A stretch of 47,105 nucleotides of DNA, from contig JABDHK010000007.1 in assembly GCA_012972835.1 (NCBI GenBank), forward strand, positions 1-47,105, written 5' to 3'. Both the position numbers and the translations under genes were made by a program. Position 1 is the stretch's first letter. Each line of letters opens with the position of its first letter. This stretch comes from Chlorobiaceae bacterium. Its GTDB lineage: Bacteria > Bacteroidota > Chlorobiia > Chlorobiales > Chlorobiaceae. The notes beneath the pieces are model-generated. The model had not been told where the DNA came from. It saw only the letters and a program-made list of their open reading frames with translations, and made no database searches. Below, piece by piece: positions 1 through 7,841 of the stretch.

Positions 1-665
1 AAGAAGTTAAGGTCGTAGCTTTGAACGCGATCGGCAAGATGGCCGATGGTGTCTTTGAATGGGATGCCGAAGGAGATTTCATCGAAGACAGTTTTGAATT
101 CGTGACCTATGGGATCGGGGAACTCCTTGCCAACCATGCCGATGGCGGCGGTAAGGCTGTGGCCAGCGCGCATTGCGCGCGAAATGTAGTCGAGCGTTTC
201 CGGGAGTTTGTCTCCGAAAGCCTGGCGGCGTTGGTTGGATTGTCGAGATAACCAGAGAACCGGCGTACTGGCAATGGCAACGGCCAGCACGAGCAGGATC
301 AAGGGGTTCATTTGGCGCAGAAGACCCAACACCACAACCACCATAAACAAGGCGAGCATGAGGCCCATTAAGCGCTCGGCTGTGAGCGGACTGTGGGCGC
401 GTTTGAGCAGGTTTTCAAGTTGCTCAAATGTTCTGGAGCGTGAGCGCAGCCAGGTGTCGAGTGCACTCTTCTGCAGGGTGGTTTGCGCGCTGTCGGGGCT
501 TTGACCACCCCGGTGAACGGCGTTGTGGATGGCCTGCAACCGCTGTTTTTTAGCTTGGCTGCGGGGTTCGAAAAAGCGTACCCACACCGCATAGAGCAGC
601 AGGATGATAAGCATCAGTAACACAAATGCAAAGAAGAAAATCAAAAACGTGGTCATAATGGGCAT
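1..665 (-). CDS. tadB: TadB, Flp pilus inner-membrane platform protein (partial, runs off left edge)
   Basis: The reading frame starts at an ATG at 665, five bases after the tadA stop, and stays open to base 1, so about 221 residues of the N-terminal part are present and the C-terminus is missing. It begins with a hydrophobic membrane segment (about residues 5-28), then a charged cytoplasmic stretch, a second hydrophobic pair (about 103-138), and the start of a T2SSF-like domain with the typical segment LPETLDYISRAMRAGHSLTA. TadB-type proteins form, with TadC, the inner-membrane platform on which the TadA motor acts to assemble Flp fibres. A second in-frame ATG at 656 is an alternative start; neither has a clear ribosome binding site, so coupling to tadA is likely. 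Position behind tadA is the standard Tad order. The identification comes from sequence features and context. Confidence 0.88.
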   Translation of the reverse strand, partial: MPIMTTFLIFFFAFVLLMLIILLLYAVWVRFFEPRSQAKKQRLQAIHNAVHRGGQSPDSAQTTLQKSALDTWLRSRSRTFEQLENLLKRAHSPLTAERLMGLMLALFMVVVVLGLLRQMNPLILLVLAVAIASTPVLWLSRQSNQRRQAFGDKLPETLDYISRAMRAGHSLTAAIGMVGKEFPDPIGHEFKTVFDEISFGIPFKDTIGHLADRVQSYDLNF

Positions 666-670
666 AGAGG

Positions 671-2101
671 TTAGTCGTTGGCGCCGGGGTCAAACATGCC
701 ATCACTGAGGCCGATGCCGTAAGTAAGAATTTTTTCATACATTTTGGGACGAACGCCCGTGGCTTTGAACACTCCTTGCAAAGATCCATCCGGGTTAGTG
801 CCGATGCGCTTGTAGCTAAAGATTTCCTGGGTGGTAATGATCTCGCCTTCCATGCCGACGATTTCTTCGATGCTGACGATCTTGCGACTACCGTCACTTA
901 GTCGTGTTTCTTGAACGATAAAGTGAATCGACGAAGAAATAAGCTCGCGCAGGGCTTTGCCGGGTATATTGAGGCCACCCATGCCCACCAGGTTTTCGAG
1001 CCGGGCCAGGGCATGCCGCGGGCTGTTGGCGTGAATGGTGGTGAGTGAACCATCGTGGCCGGTGTTCATGGCTTGCAGCATGTCGATCACCTCGGAGCTG
1101 CGAACCTCGCCCAGCACGATGCGGTCTGGCCGCATGCGCAAGCAGTTTTTCACAAGTGCGCGCATGGTGATTTCGCCTTTACCTTCAATGTTTGGCGTGC
1201 GCGTTTCCAAGCGAATAACATGATCTTGCTGAAGCTGCAGTTCAGCAGTATCTTCGATGGTGACGATGCGTTCGTTATGGGGAATAAAGCTCGAGAGAAT
1301 GTTGAGCAGTGTGGTTTTGCCCGAACCAGTTCCCCCTGAAATGATAATGTTGCACTTGACTTTAACCAGAGCTGACAACAGTTCGGCCATGGCTGGTGTG
1401 AGTGTGTTTTTTTGAACGAGGTCGCGCATTTGCAGGGGCACAACCGCAAAGCGCCGAATAGTGAGGACAGGGCCGTCGAGAGCCAATGGCGGTATGATGG
1501 CGTTGACACGCGACCCATCGGGCAGGCGGGCATCGGCCATGGGGCTGGATTCATCGATGCGCCGCCCCACACGAGAGACAATTTTGTCGATGATTTTCAT
1601 GAGGTGTGCGTCGTCGTTGAAGCGGATGTCGGTGAGCTGAATGCATCCTTTTTTTTCGACATAAACTTTTTGGTAGCCGTTGACCATGATTTCAGAAATG
1701 GTGGGGTCGGCGAGCAAGGGCTCTAAAGGTCCCAGACCCATGATTTCATTTTTGAGGTCAGCCACCAATCTGGCGCGCTCTTGATTATTGAAGCGGATAT
1801 CATCTTCTTCGATGAGCGCGACAAGCAAGCCACCAAGCTCGTTGCGCAGCTGCTCGGGTGTCAGGTTTTCGATGGAGTTGAGGTCGATGCGGGTGAGCAG
1901 CTTTTGGTGCAACTTCATTTTGGTCGCGTAATAGTCACCCCCCGGTGATGCGTTGGTTTTCTTCGCCGGTGCTGGTGTTAGAGCCTCAACGACGGAAGGT
2001 TGTGCCTGCGCCTCAGTGGTTTCAGGCGCCGATGCAGGTGGAGCTGCAACCCGTTTGGGGGAGAGGTTCCAGTGAGCTATTTGATCTTTAAGCGTTGCCA
2101 T
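671..2101 (-). CDS. tadA: TadA/CpaF, Tad pilus secretion ATPase
   Basis: This 476-residue protein is a full-length type II/IV secretion ATPase of the CpaF/TadA branch, the cytoplasmic motor that powers Flp pilus extension and retraction. After a low-complexity Ala/Pro-rich N-terminus (about 18-56) comes the N-terminal domain (about 60-230), a Walker A motif GGTGSGKTT at about 256-264, a Walker B region [13 protein letters not shown] at about 323-334 and a His box [12 protein letters not shown] at about 348-359. All nucleotide-binding elements are intact, so it should be active. The start overlaps the end of tadZ by 25 bases, and tadB follows after five bases, which indicates one operon with translational coupling. 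No frameshift or truncation is seen. Confidence 0.95.
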   Translation of the reverse strand: MATLKDQIAHWNLSPKRVAAPPASAPETTEAQAQPSVVEALTPAPAKKTNASPGGDYYATKMKLHQKLLTRIDLNSIENLTPEQLRNELGGLLVALIEEDDIRFNNQERARLVADLKNEIMGLGPLEPLLADPTISEIMVNGYQKVYVEKKGCIQLTDIRFNDDAHLMKIIDKIVSRVGRRIDESSPMADARLPDGSRVNAIIPPLALDGPVLTIRRFAVVPLQMRDLVQKNTLTPAMAELLSALVKVKCNIIISGGTGSGKTTLLNILSSFIPHNERIVTIEDTAELQLQQDHVIRLETRTPNIEGKGEITMRALVKNCLRMRPDRIVLGEVRSSEVIDMLQAMNTGHDGSLTTIHANSPRHALARLENLVGMGGLNIPGKALRELISSSIHFIVQETRLSDGSRKIVSIEEIVGMEGEIITTQEIFSYKRIGTNPDGSLQGVFKATGVRPKMYEKILTYGIGLSDGMFDPGAND

Positions 2102-3222
2102 AACGAGCGTTTATGATGACTGCTGCCTGTGAGGTGCACAGCCCAGTCGATGATGGTTTTGGAAAGTTTAGATTTTGGTGCCTCTTGCAATAGGGGCTTA
2201 CCAATCAAGAGAGATTCTTGCATGGCTTCGGCGTCGGAGGGGAAACGATGGTTAATTGGTCTGCCGATGACTTTTTCGATTTCGGTACTGGAGAGGGTGA
2301 CACTTGTATCATCGCGGTTGAGGATAATTTCAATGCGCAACATTGGTTTTTCAATTTCTTTCCAGAGTTTGAGCAGTTGACTCGCCCGACGCAGCGATGG
2401 CAGCGATGGAGTGCAGACGATGCAGAGTTCGTCAAGGTGATCGAGCACCAAAATGCCGACCTGGTCGAGAAATGAGCCAAAGTCAACCAGAATGTAGTCG
2501 TAAAAGTTAGCAGCAATGTGAATGAGTTCGCTCACCCGCTCGGGTTCGATATGGACGATTTTTTCAAACGTGATGGGCGAAGGGATGAGGTTGAGCGTGG
2601 GGCTGAGATGCTGCACCATGCTTTCGAGTAGCGACAGGTCAAGCCGGTTGGATTGACTGGAGATGTCGACCAAATCCTGAGGGTGGTTATCTCCGGTGAG
2701 GTACATGTCGAGATCGCCAAAAGGCAAAGAGAGATCGACCGCCAGCACACGGGTGTGGGGCTCTTGAGAGAGCGCAAAAGCTAAGTTGGCCGCTATGCAA
2801 GAGCTGCCATCCCCCCCTTTGGCAGAGACAAATCCAAAAACCCTACCCGGGCTAATGCTGGCGCCTTTATCACGAAGGTGACCGCGTTCGATAACTTGTT
2901 GCAGGGTTTCGGAAGCGCTGTCGACAATGACTTCACGCACACCAGCACGCATAAGAGATAACAAAAGTTCGGGCTGTGCTTGTGGGTGCAGTGCCACGAT
3001 GGCCGCATGCGGTAGAGCGAGACAGAGTTTCTCAACCTCTTCAATGTAGTGTGGCTCGGTGGGTTCAAAGCCCACTATAAATACAAGGTCAGGTTTTTGG
3101 GCTGTGAGTTGACGCACCATGCCCCCTGGCCCGCCCACCAGTCGGACTACCTGGTGTTGACCAAGTTCAAGTTGTGTATCGGGAACCTCCCAAGGCTGGG
3201 GAGAGTAAGTAACAATGTTCAT
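2077..3222 (-). CDS. tadZ: TadZ/CpaE, ParA/MinD-like Tad pilus localisation protein
   Basis: The 381-residue product has the two-part build of TadZ/CpaE: a receiver-like N-terminal domain (about 1-120) without an obvious phosphorylation pocket, followed by a ParA/MinD-type ATPase domain (about 125-360). In this family it sets the polar site of Tad pilus assembly and recruits other Tad proteins. The P-loop is unusual: SAKGGDGSSCIAANLAFA at about 133-150 keeps the signature lysine and GG but has Asp and Ser-Ser where ParA-like proteins have V-G-K-T/T. ATP binding or hydrolysis may therefore be altered, as is known for some TadZ proteins. The gene lies six bases after the tadG-like gene and overlaps tadA. 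Start ATG at 3222 has no strong ribosome binding site. Confidence 0.85.
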   Translation of the reverse strand: MNIVTYSPQPWEVPDTQLELGQHQVVRLVGGPGGMVRQLTAQKPDLVFIVGFEPTEPHYIEEVEKLCLALPHAAIVALHPQAQPELLLSLMRAGVREVIVDSASETLQQVIERGHLRDKGASISPGRVFGFVSAKGGDGSSCIAANLAFALSQEPHTRVLAVDLSLPFGDLDMYLTGDNHPQDLVDISSQSNRLDLSLLESMVQHLSPTLNLIPSPITFEKIVHIEPERVSELIHIAANFYDYILVDFGSFLDQVGILVLDHLDELCIVCTPSLPSLRRASQLLKLWKEIEKPMLRIEIILNRDDTSVTLSSTEIEKVIGRPINHRFPSDAEAMQESLLIGKPLLQEAPKSKLSKTIIDWAVHLTGSSHHKRSLWQRLKIK

Positions 3223-3228
3223 GTGTGT

Positions 3229-4281
3229 TTATTGTACAAGTAATGGAGGAGTATAGGCGCCGTATGACGGCGCGATGCCCGTGCCTGGGTTGGTGCCGGG
3301 AGCGGGCACATCGTTGAGGAATTGAGCTAGTATTTTGGTATTGGCACCATTTCCTTGGGTGCCAAGAATGCGTAAACCGCCAATCGCCACAATGGGTAAT
3401 TGTGATTTATAATCAATGCTGTTGACCACGAAAACGGCAACATCTTTCCAATAGCCGGGTGAGGATTGAACTGATGCATAGGAGGGTATATTTTTGAAAT
3501 CTGAGGCTTTGAGGCCCGTTGGGATATACGTATTGTCGAGGATGCCTAATGAACTGGTATTACCTGTTGTGAAGAGACCAGCAATGAATGAAGCGCTGTT
3601 ATTTGTACTCTGAAAGGTGGTCCAGTAACCCGCCGGGCCGCCGAAGTAGGAGGAGGTAATATCGAAAACGTAGGGTTTGCCTGTGCTCGGATCTATCTTG
3701 GGGCCGTTGTTCCACCAATTAGTGAACAAGGGCATGTTGAGCACAAAGGGGAACATGCCCGTACCGGCAGCGGGTGAGGCTATCACGGCAATAGCACTGG
3801 CAGAAACGGTTTGGGTATTCTTACCTAAAAAGGGGGCGAAAAACAAAGGCAAGGGCCCATTGTTTTGGCCGCTGGCGATAGTAATCGTGGCGCGGATGGC
3901 GGGAACATATCCAACGGGCTGTACGTCAGGAGTAGTAACCGCAACCCACGATTTGGTAACTATGTTCCAGTATCCATCTTCAATGGTCGCATCTGTAATG
4001 TTGTGACCATTGGCGACGTTTAATTTTGCCACAGAAGTAGCCATGCTGTTGGCCGCGCCCCAGTTGAAAGGCAACGCGCCAGGGTCAGTGAGTGAAGAAG
4101 CGCCACCCACAGCAGCAGCGTCGGCAACATTTTGAAGCTCAGCCTGGGTCAGGTTGAGGCGGGCCAGGTCAACCGCCAAAGCGGCACAGCCCAAGAGCAC
4201 CGGCAAGCACAGGACAAACCAAATGGCGACACTGCCGCGCTGGCGGTCCGGCAATTTGATGATGTGGTGTGACCGTGCCAT
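3229..4281 (-). CDS. TadG-like pilus assembly protein (TadE-type N-terminus, large extracytoplasmic domain)
   Basis: The 350-residue protein begins with a short charged leader ending in RQRGSVAIWFVLCLPVLLG, a type IV-pilin-like hydrophobic helix (about 18-40), continuing into AVDLARLNLTQAELQNVADA and AAAVGGASSL, the classic start of TadG and related Tad proteins. The remaining ~300 residues are rich in Ala, Gly, Asn, Thr and Ser with no cysteine clusters and should face the periplasm or cell surface. No von Willebrand A motif (DxSxS) is visible, so it is the short TadG type. Family members act in Flp fibre assembly or adhesion. It starts two bases after the stop of the tadE-like gene, pointing to coupled translation. 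Confidence 0.75.
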   Translation of the reverse strand: MARSHHIIKLPDRQRGSVAIWFVLCLPVLLGCAALAVDLARLNLTQAELQNVADAAAVGGASSLTDPGALPFNWGAANSMATSVAKLNVANGHNITDATIEDGYWNIVTKSWVAVTTPDVQPVGYVPAIRATITIASGQNNGPLPLFFAPFLGKNTQTVSASAIAVIASPAAGTGMFPFVLNMPLFTNWWNNGPKIDPSTGKPYVFDITSSYFGGPAGYWTTFQSTNNSASFIAGLFTTGNTSSLGILDNTYIPTGLKASDFKNIPSYASVQSSPGYWKDVAVFVVNSIDYKSQLPIVAIGGLRILGTQGNGANTKILAQFLNDVPAPGTNPGTGIAPSYGAYTPPLLVQ

Positions 4282-4283
4282 GG

Positions 4284-4727
4284 TTATTCGAGCCTCATGG
4301 TGGTTCGGGCAGAGATCGAAAGGCCCGAAAAAATATAGAATCCGGTGTAATTGCCGCTGGCTGTGACGGTGATGTTATTGTCACTAATCGGATCAGCATT
4401 AAAGGTGATAGTGGGGGTCATGGCAGTCCCAAAAGAGATGAGGTTGTTTTGACAGGCATTTGTGACAGCGGTGGTAGCGCTGCTCTTGATGCTGGTATTT
4501 GTCCGGTTTGCAACATACTTGGATCCGGCACGCGCGCCCTCTCGAGTGGCCATGGTGAGCACGGTTTTGTTGTACAGGGCAATAGAAAAAAAGATCACAC
4601 CAATGAGGAGAGCCAGAAACACGGGCAGGATGAGCGCAAATTCGACCAACACACTTCCCTTTTGGGATTGAGCGTGCTCCGTTGTTGGGGCCTGAAGCAT
4701 GGCAACATCTGTGCGCATGGTGATCAT
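4284..4727 (-). CDS. TadE-like minor pseudopilin
   Basis: This 147-residue protein carries a TadE-type signature: a short leader, then QKGSVLVEFALILPVFLALL, where the G-S-x-x-x-E pattern resembles prepilin peptidase sites and is followed by a membrane helix (about 24-50). The next stretch, MATREGARAGSKYV, is typical of TadE/TadF pseudopilins. TadE-like proteins are thought to be processed by TadV and to help start or anchor Flp fibres. The ATG at 4727 overlaps the TGA of the secretin gene (ATGA, four bases), showing operon coupling. A second in-frame ATG three codons later is possible. Whether it is closer to TadE or TadF cannot be decided by eye. Confidence 0.75.
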   Translation of the reverse strand: MITMRTDVAMLQAPTTEHAQSQKGSVLVEFALILPVFLALLIGVIFFSIALYNKTVLTMATREGARAGSKYVANRTNTSIKSSATTAVTNACQNNLISFGTAMTPTITFNADPISDNNITVTASGNYTGFYIFSGLSISARTTMRLE

Positions 4728-6211
4728 TTTACTTGTAAACCTTGAAGCTTTCCGTCGATGAAAAGCTCTTTTTGAGTAGGCGGGACAAACCTGTCGGTGG
4801 GGAGCTCTGGCGAGGAAGCGCTGCCTTTGACCAAGGTGGGGCGAATAATAACCAGGAGTTCGGTCTTTTCAGAATTCTTCTGTGTGTGTCGGAAAAGCGC
4901 GCCGAGAATGGGAATGTTACCCAGCAAGGGCACAGCCTGTATGACTTCGGTGAGATTGTCGAGCAGAAGACCGCCAATAACTAGGTTTTCGCCCTCGTTC
5001 ATTTGGACGGTGCTGGAAACGGTGCTGGTTTTAAAGGTGGGCAAATTGTTTGTGGTTCCAGCAGTGACAGGTTGTGTGACTGGCTCAGAGACCTCGGGTA
5101 CAACCTTAAGCGAAATACGACCTGCATCCAGCACGGTGGGCGTAAATCGCAAACCAACACCATAGGCGCGCTCGACGTAGTCTGTTGCTCCGTTGGAACT
5201 GACGGTGGGCGTATAAATTTTGCCGCCGACCAGAAAATACCCTTCTTGACCACTCATGGCGACAATGGTGGGTTCGGCCAGGATTTTAATCAATCCGGGT
5301 TGGCGCTGGGCTTCAACTTGGAGCTGGTTGACACCTGAAGCCCGTTTAAACAGGAGGTTGAGCGTGGCGTTGCTCACAAACCCTGTCATGAGACTGCCTT
5401 GGGTATTCCCCGAGTTTTGCGTCCAGCTGAAACCTAAACTTTCTATGTAGGTCTTGGAAACTTCGGCAATGCGGACTTCGAGTCGGACTTGCTGCGGATC
5501 GCGGACTTTGAGGAGGTTGACGAGGCCAGGTATGCTGGCAGGTGCCGCAGAGCCACCATTGACCGCGCCAAGCATGCTGGCTGGCGCTGCAGAGCCAGAG
5601 GCAGGGGCACTATTGGACACGCCAGTTAAGCTGGCAGGTGTTGCAGAGCCGGGGGCAGAGGCACTATTGGCCAGGGTGGATTCAGGGTTGACACCCGGAA
5701 CCGTGCCACCCAAATAGGCTTTTACCAAGCGGTTGACGGTTTCTGCAACCAGGGCGTTAGAAACAGAGCCAGCCACTACCAACGCTGGCCCCCAGGCAAA
5801 GATCTGAATGTCGGTCTCATTCGGTAAGACGACTTTCAACATGACTTTTATGGGGTTGATGTTGCGGCTGACTTGCAAAGGTGTGGAGGTGAAGTTGCCT
5901 GTTCGGTCCCAGACAATAAGATTGGTTGCGCCTGTTTTTTTTCCCAGCAGATAAAGCTCGGAGGGGTTAAGCAAAATATAGTCGGCTACCTCGGGGTTGC
6001 CCACAGCAACTCGTGTAGCGGGTCGTTCGAGCCGGTAGACCCTGGATTCGCCCACAGTCACAAGATAGATCGAGGGAGAAGCCATTGAGGCCACAGGTAC
6101 AGTGGAGGGAGAGGAAGAGGCCATTGCAACCACGGATAGTGTGCAGGAAAACGCCAAAAGAATACTCGTCCTGCAGGCCAAACGATTCAGGCATATCAAA
6201 TTCATGGGCAT
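4724..6211 (-). CDS. rcpA: RcpA/CpaC, Tad pilus outer-membrane secretin
   Basis: The 495-residue product has a signal peptide (about 10-32), a pilus-assembly N-domain (about 48-115; ESRVYRLERPATRVAVGNPE), a BON-like region (about 120-168), an Ala/Ser/Pro-rich repeat linker (about 182-231) and a C-terminal secretin domain (about 235-470) with VRLEVRIAEVSKTYIESLGF and VPLLGNIPILGALFRH. Secretins form the outer-membrane channel through which the Flp fibre leaves. It follows cpaB by a few bases and its stop overlaps the tadE-like start. The linker is made of three imperfect copies of a Gly-Ser-Ala-x-Pro-Ala-Ser-containing unit and is unusual for the family. Outer-membrane location fits a Gram-negative host. 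Confidence 0.92.
   Translation of the reverse strand: MPMNLICLNRLACRTSILLAFSCTLSVVAMASSSPSTVPVASMASPSIYLVTVGESRVYRLERPATRVAVGNPEVADYILLNPSELYLLGKKTGATNLIVWDRTGNFTSTPLQVSRNINPIKVMLKVVLPNETDIQIFAWGPALVVAGSVSNALVAETVNRLVKAYLGGTVPGVNPESTLANSASAPGSATPASLTGVSNSAPASGSAAPASMLGAVNGGSAAPASIPGLVNLLKVRDPQQVRLEVRIAEVSKTYIESLGFSWTQNSGNTQGSLMTGFVSNATLNLLFKRASGVNQLQVEAQRQPGLIKILAEPTIVAMSGQEGYFLVGGKIYTPTVSSNGATDYVERAYGVGLRFTPTVLDAGRISLKVVPEVSEPVTQPVTAGTTNNLPTFKTSTVSSTVQMNEGENLVIGGLLLDNLTEVIQAVPLLGNIPILGALFRHTQKNSEKTELLVIIRPTLVKGSASSPELPTDRFVPPTQKELFIDGKLQGLQVK
5519..5668 (-). repeat. Tandem imperfect repeat inside the secretin gene
   Basis: Three degenerate direct repeats of about 42-57 bases lie in the rcpA/cpaC reading frame. 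They encode Ala/Ser-rich units built around GSATPASLTGV, GSAAPASMLGAV and GSAAPASIPGLV. On the plus strand the repeats share the core ctggcaggtg..gcagagcc. The copies stay in frame and differ at many third positions, so they are not a recent slip. Confidence 0.85.
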
Positions 6212-6216
6212 GTTGG

Positions 6217-7029
6217 CTATGGTGTGACAACAGGTTGGCGGCTGATGCCACGGATTTCTTCGGGTCCACGGCTTTTACGCGAAGGTTCCGGCTTAGTGTG
6301 GGTAGCCAGTACCGCTTCAGGAGGCGAAGAGGTAGTTGCAGCAGGGGATTTTGTATTCATAATATCTGCCAGACGGACACCCATGGAGTTGGTTACGCTG
6401 GTATCGAGTTCGTTGCGCAAGACAAGAGAAAGCACCCCTATGTTGCGGGCCAGGTCGAGCTTTTCGGATTCAAGCGGCGTTAGCTCGAGGGTTACGGCAT
6501 CGACCACTTTTGGTTTATTTGGGTCAGCAGTGGTTTCCTGGGCCACGGCCAATACTTTGATGCGCGATAGCACTGTTCGCGAAAAAGGCTGACTGTTGGC
6601 ATCTTTGCTGCTAACCAAAACATCCACATAGCTACCTGGCAGGGCAAATCCGGCAACCGCAATCACCTCGTTTACATGAACTGTAATGGCGCGCTTGCCC
6701 TCCGGGATGAGTGAGGATAAGCCGCCAGTCGCATTTTTGGGGGCCAATTTGCCAGCTAAAACAGTCTCACCTGGAATCATGGAGACGCGGGCAATTCGAC
6801 CCACCACGTTGGCTGTGCGAGTGGATGCATCTTGCGGAACGGATGAACTGGGCCAATCAATAGTTTTAATTTGATCAGCCTTAATAGCTTTCCCGGCTTC
6901 AATGGGCTGCTCAACGATAATAACCTTAGACACCGAAGTTTGGGGTACACTCATCGTCTGGGCAGCTATAAAAGCTCCCACCGCACCCAGAGTGAGTGCG
7001 ATGGCGAGAGCGACGACGGGCAGTTTCAC
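6217..7029 (-). CDS. cpaB: CpaB/RcpC, Flp pilus assembly protein with SAF domain
   Basis: The 270-residue protein has an N-terminal membrane anchor (about 4-26), a SAF domain (about 36-100; VVGRIARVSMIPGETVLAGK) and an RcpC-type domain (GKRAITVHVNEVIAVAGFAL and the following PGSYVDVLVS). CpaB/RcpC sits in the periplasm next to the secretin and is needed for Flp pilus formation, possibly through peptidoglycan binding by the SAF domain. The start is a GTG at 7027-7029 that overlaps the TAG of flp1 by one base (TAGTG), so translation is coupled to the pilin gene. The first codons of this gene are repeated at 7317-7370 behind the second flp copy. Confidence 0.9.
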   Translation of the reverse strand: MKLPVVALAIALTLGAVGAFIAAQTMSVPQTSVSKVIIVEQPIEAGKAIKADQIKTIDWPSSSVPQDASTRTANVVGRIARVSMIPGETVLAGKLAPKNATGGLSSLIPEGKRAITVHVNEVIAVAGFALPGSYVDVLVSSKDANSQPFSRTVLSRIKVLAVAQETTADPNKPKVVDAVTLELTPLESEKLDLARNIGVLSLVLRNELDTSVTNSMGVRLADIMNTKSPAATTSSPPEAVLATHTKPEPSRKSRGPEEIRGISRQPVVTP

Positions 7030-7207
7030 TATATCGTGGTAGAGATTTGGGTAAATATCGCTGTCAATTGAGTTCCAACAGCAGTAAGAGCTGCAATCGC
7101 AACAACAGCAACCAATGCAGCAATCAAGGCATACTCAATCATGGTTACGCCTTTCTGCGATTTGATGTCGAAGATTTTGTTCATCATAGTTTCACCTCAC
7201 AATGATT
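6976..7207 (-). repeat. Direct repeat copy A (flp1 plus 5' end of cpaB)
   Basis: About 232 bases match 7317-7548 at a constant offset of 341 with no gaps that I can see. The match covers the ribosome binding site, the whole pilin gene and roughly the first 50 bases of cpaB; identity is very high in flp and lower in the cpaB part. Confidence 0.9.
7029..7187 (-). CDS. flp: Flp-type pilin, copy 1
   Basis: A 52-residue prepilin too short for a usual ORF cut-off. It has a basic leader ending in QKG, then VTMIEYALIAALVAVVAIAA: Gly13 is the expected TadV cleavage site, with Glu18-Tyr19 at mature positions +5/+6 as in all Flp pilins. The mature peptide would be 39 residues, nearly all hydrophobic helix. 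A strong ribosome binding site GAGGTGA lies six bases before the ATG-ATG start. The stop overlaps the cpaB GTG. The copy at 7370-7528 encodes the same protein except Gln40 here versus Lys40 there. Confidence 0.95.
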   Translation of the reverse strand: MMNKIFDIKSQKGVTMIEYALIAALVAVVAIAALTAVGTQLTAIFTQISTTI

Positions 7208-7289
7208 ATTTCACCTGCAATACCCCTATAAACAATAAGGTTATTAAGTATCAATGAAACTTGTTTGAGATAGTTATAAAAATAGCACT

Positions 7290-7370
7290 CTAATTACCTC
7301 CAACAAGTGCAAGAGTTTCCATCGCCCCCAGAGTGAGTGCGATGTCGAGAGCAACAACCAGTATCTTCAC
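7290..7370 (-). pseudogene. Truncated 5' end of cpaB (remnant left by the flp duplication)
   Basis: Directly behind the second flp copy, the sequence again reads GTG AAG .. CTG GTT GTT GCT CTC, matching the start of cpaB for about 18 codons (a product like MKILVVALDIALTLGAM), and then diverges and stops after 26 codons. DNA similarity to the true cpaB start extends from 7370 down to about 7317. It has no SAF domain and is not a working cpaB. Confidence 0.8.
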
Positions 7371-7548
7371 TATATCGTGGTGGAGATTTGGGTAAATATC
7401 GCTGTCAATTTAGTTCCAACAGCAGTAAGAGCTGCAATCGCAACAACAGCAACCAATGCAGCAATCAAGGCGTACTCGATCATGGTTACGCCTTTTTGTG
7501 ATTTGATGTCGAAGATTTTGTTCATCATAGTTTCACCTCACAATGATT
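7317..7548 (-). repeat. Direct repeat copy B (flp2 plus truncated cpaB start)
   Basis: Second copy of the 232-base unit. The right boundary is sharp (last shared bases are acaatgatt at 7548), the left boundary fades into unrelated AT-rich sequence near 7317. About 109 bases of non-repeated DNA separate the copies. Confidence 0.9.
7370..7528 (-). CDS. flp: Flp-type pilin, copy 2 (promoter-proximal)
   Basis: This 52-residue prepilin is nearly identical to copy 1: same leader, same Gly13 cleavage site, Glu18-Tyr19, same hydrophobic helix, with Lys instead of Gln at residue 40. It has the same GAGGTGA ribosome binding site. It is the first gene of the operon and lies behind a probable promoter in the AT-rich stretch upstream. 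A Lys/Gln change near the surface end of the mature pilin could alter fibre surface charge, though this is inference. Confidence 0.95.
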   Translation of the reverse strand: MMNKIFDIKSQKGVTMIEYALIAALVAVVAIAALTAVGTKLTAIFTQISTTI

Positions 7549-7583
7549 TTGTTCTTTCATTTGACCAAATAAAACATATATAA

Positions 7584-7612
7584 TATATATATAAATACCT
7601 CTATTGTCCCAA
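7584..7612 (-). promoter_or_regulatory. Possible sigma70-type promoter of the Tad operon
   Basis: On the minus strand TTGGGA (7612-7607) and TATATA (7589-7584) are separated by 17 bases, about 55-60 bases before the flp2 start, in a very AT-rich tract. This is the only good candidate seen for the operon. Low-complexity AT repeats make chance matches likely. Confidence 0.4.
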
Positions 7613-7841
7613 ATCAAAAACCTTCTTTTCTGAGTTACATTCTTCAGACTTGCTAAAATCATGTTCTGGTATACGCTTTATTAATATCAATTATAGTGCC
7701 ATGAAATCAATAAAAAGCTTACCCATGTAACTCTTATTTATAAAAGATCTTAAGAGATATCTATTACTGTGTGTATTATTTTTATAGGGTAAATTGATAA
7801 CCACCGTGCGCACAGTTGTGCGATTTTGTATGCATGGATCA
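7613..7841. other. AT-rich intergenic stretch, nothing recognised
   Basis: Between the Tad promoter region and the BrnA-like remnant the DNA is AT-rich with stops in all frames apart from a short minus-strand frame with no recognisable content. It may be scar DNA joining the Tad block to its neighbour. Confidence 0.5.
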
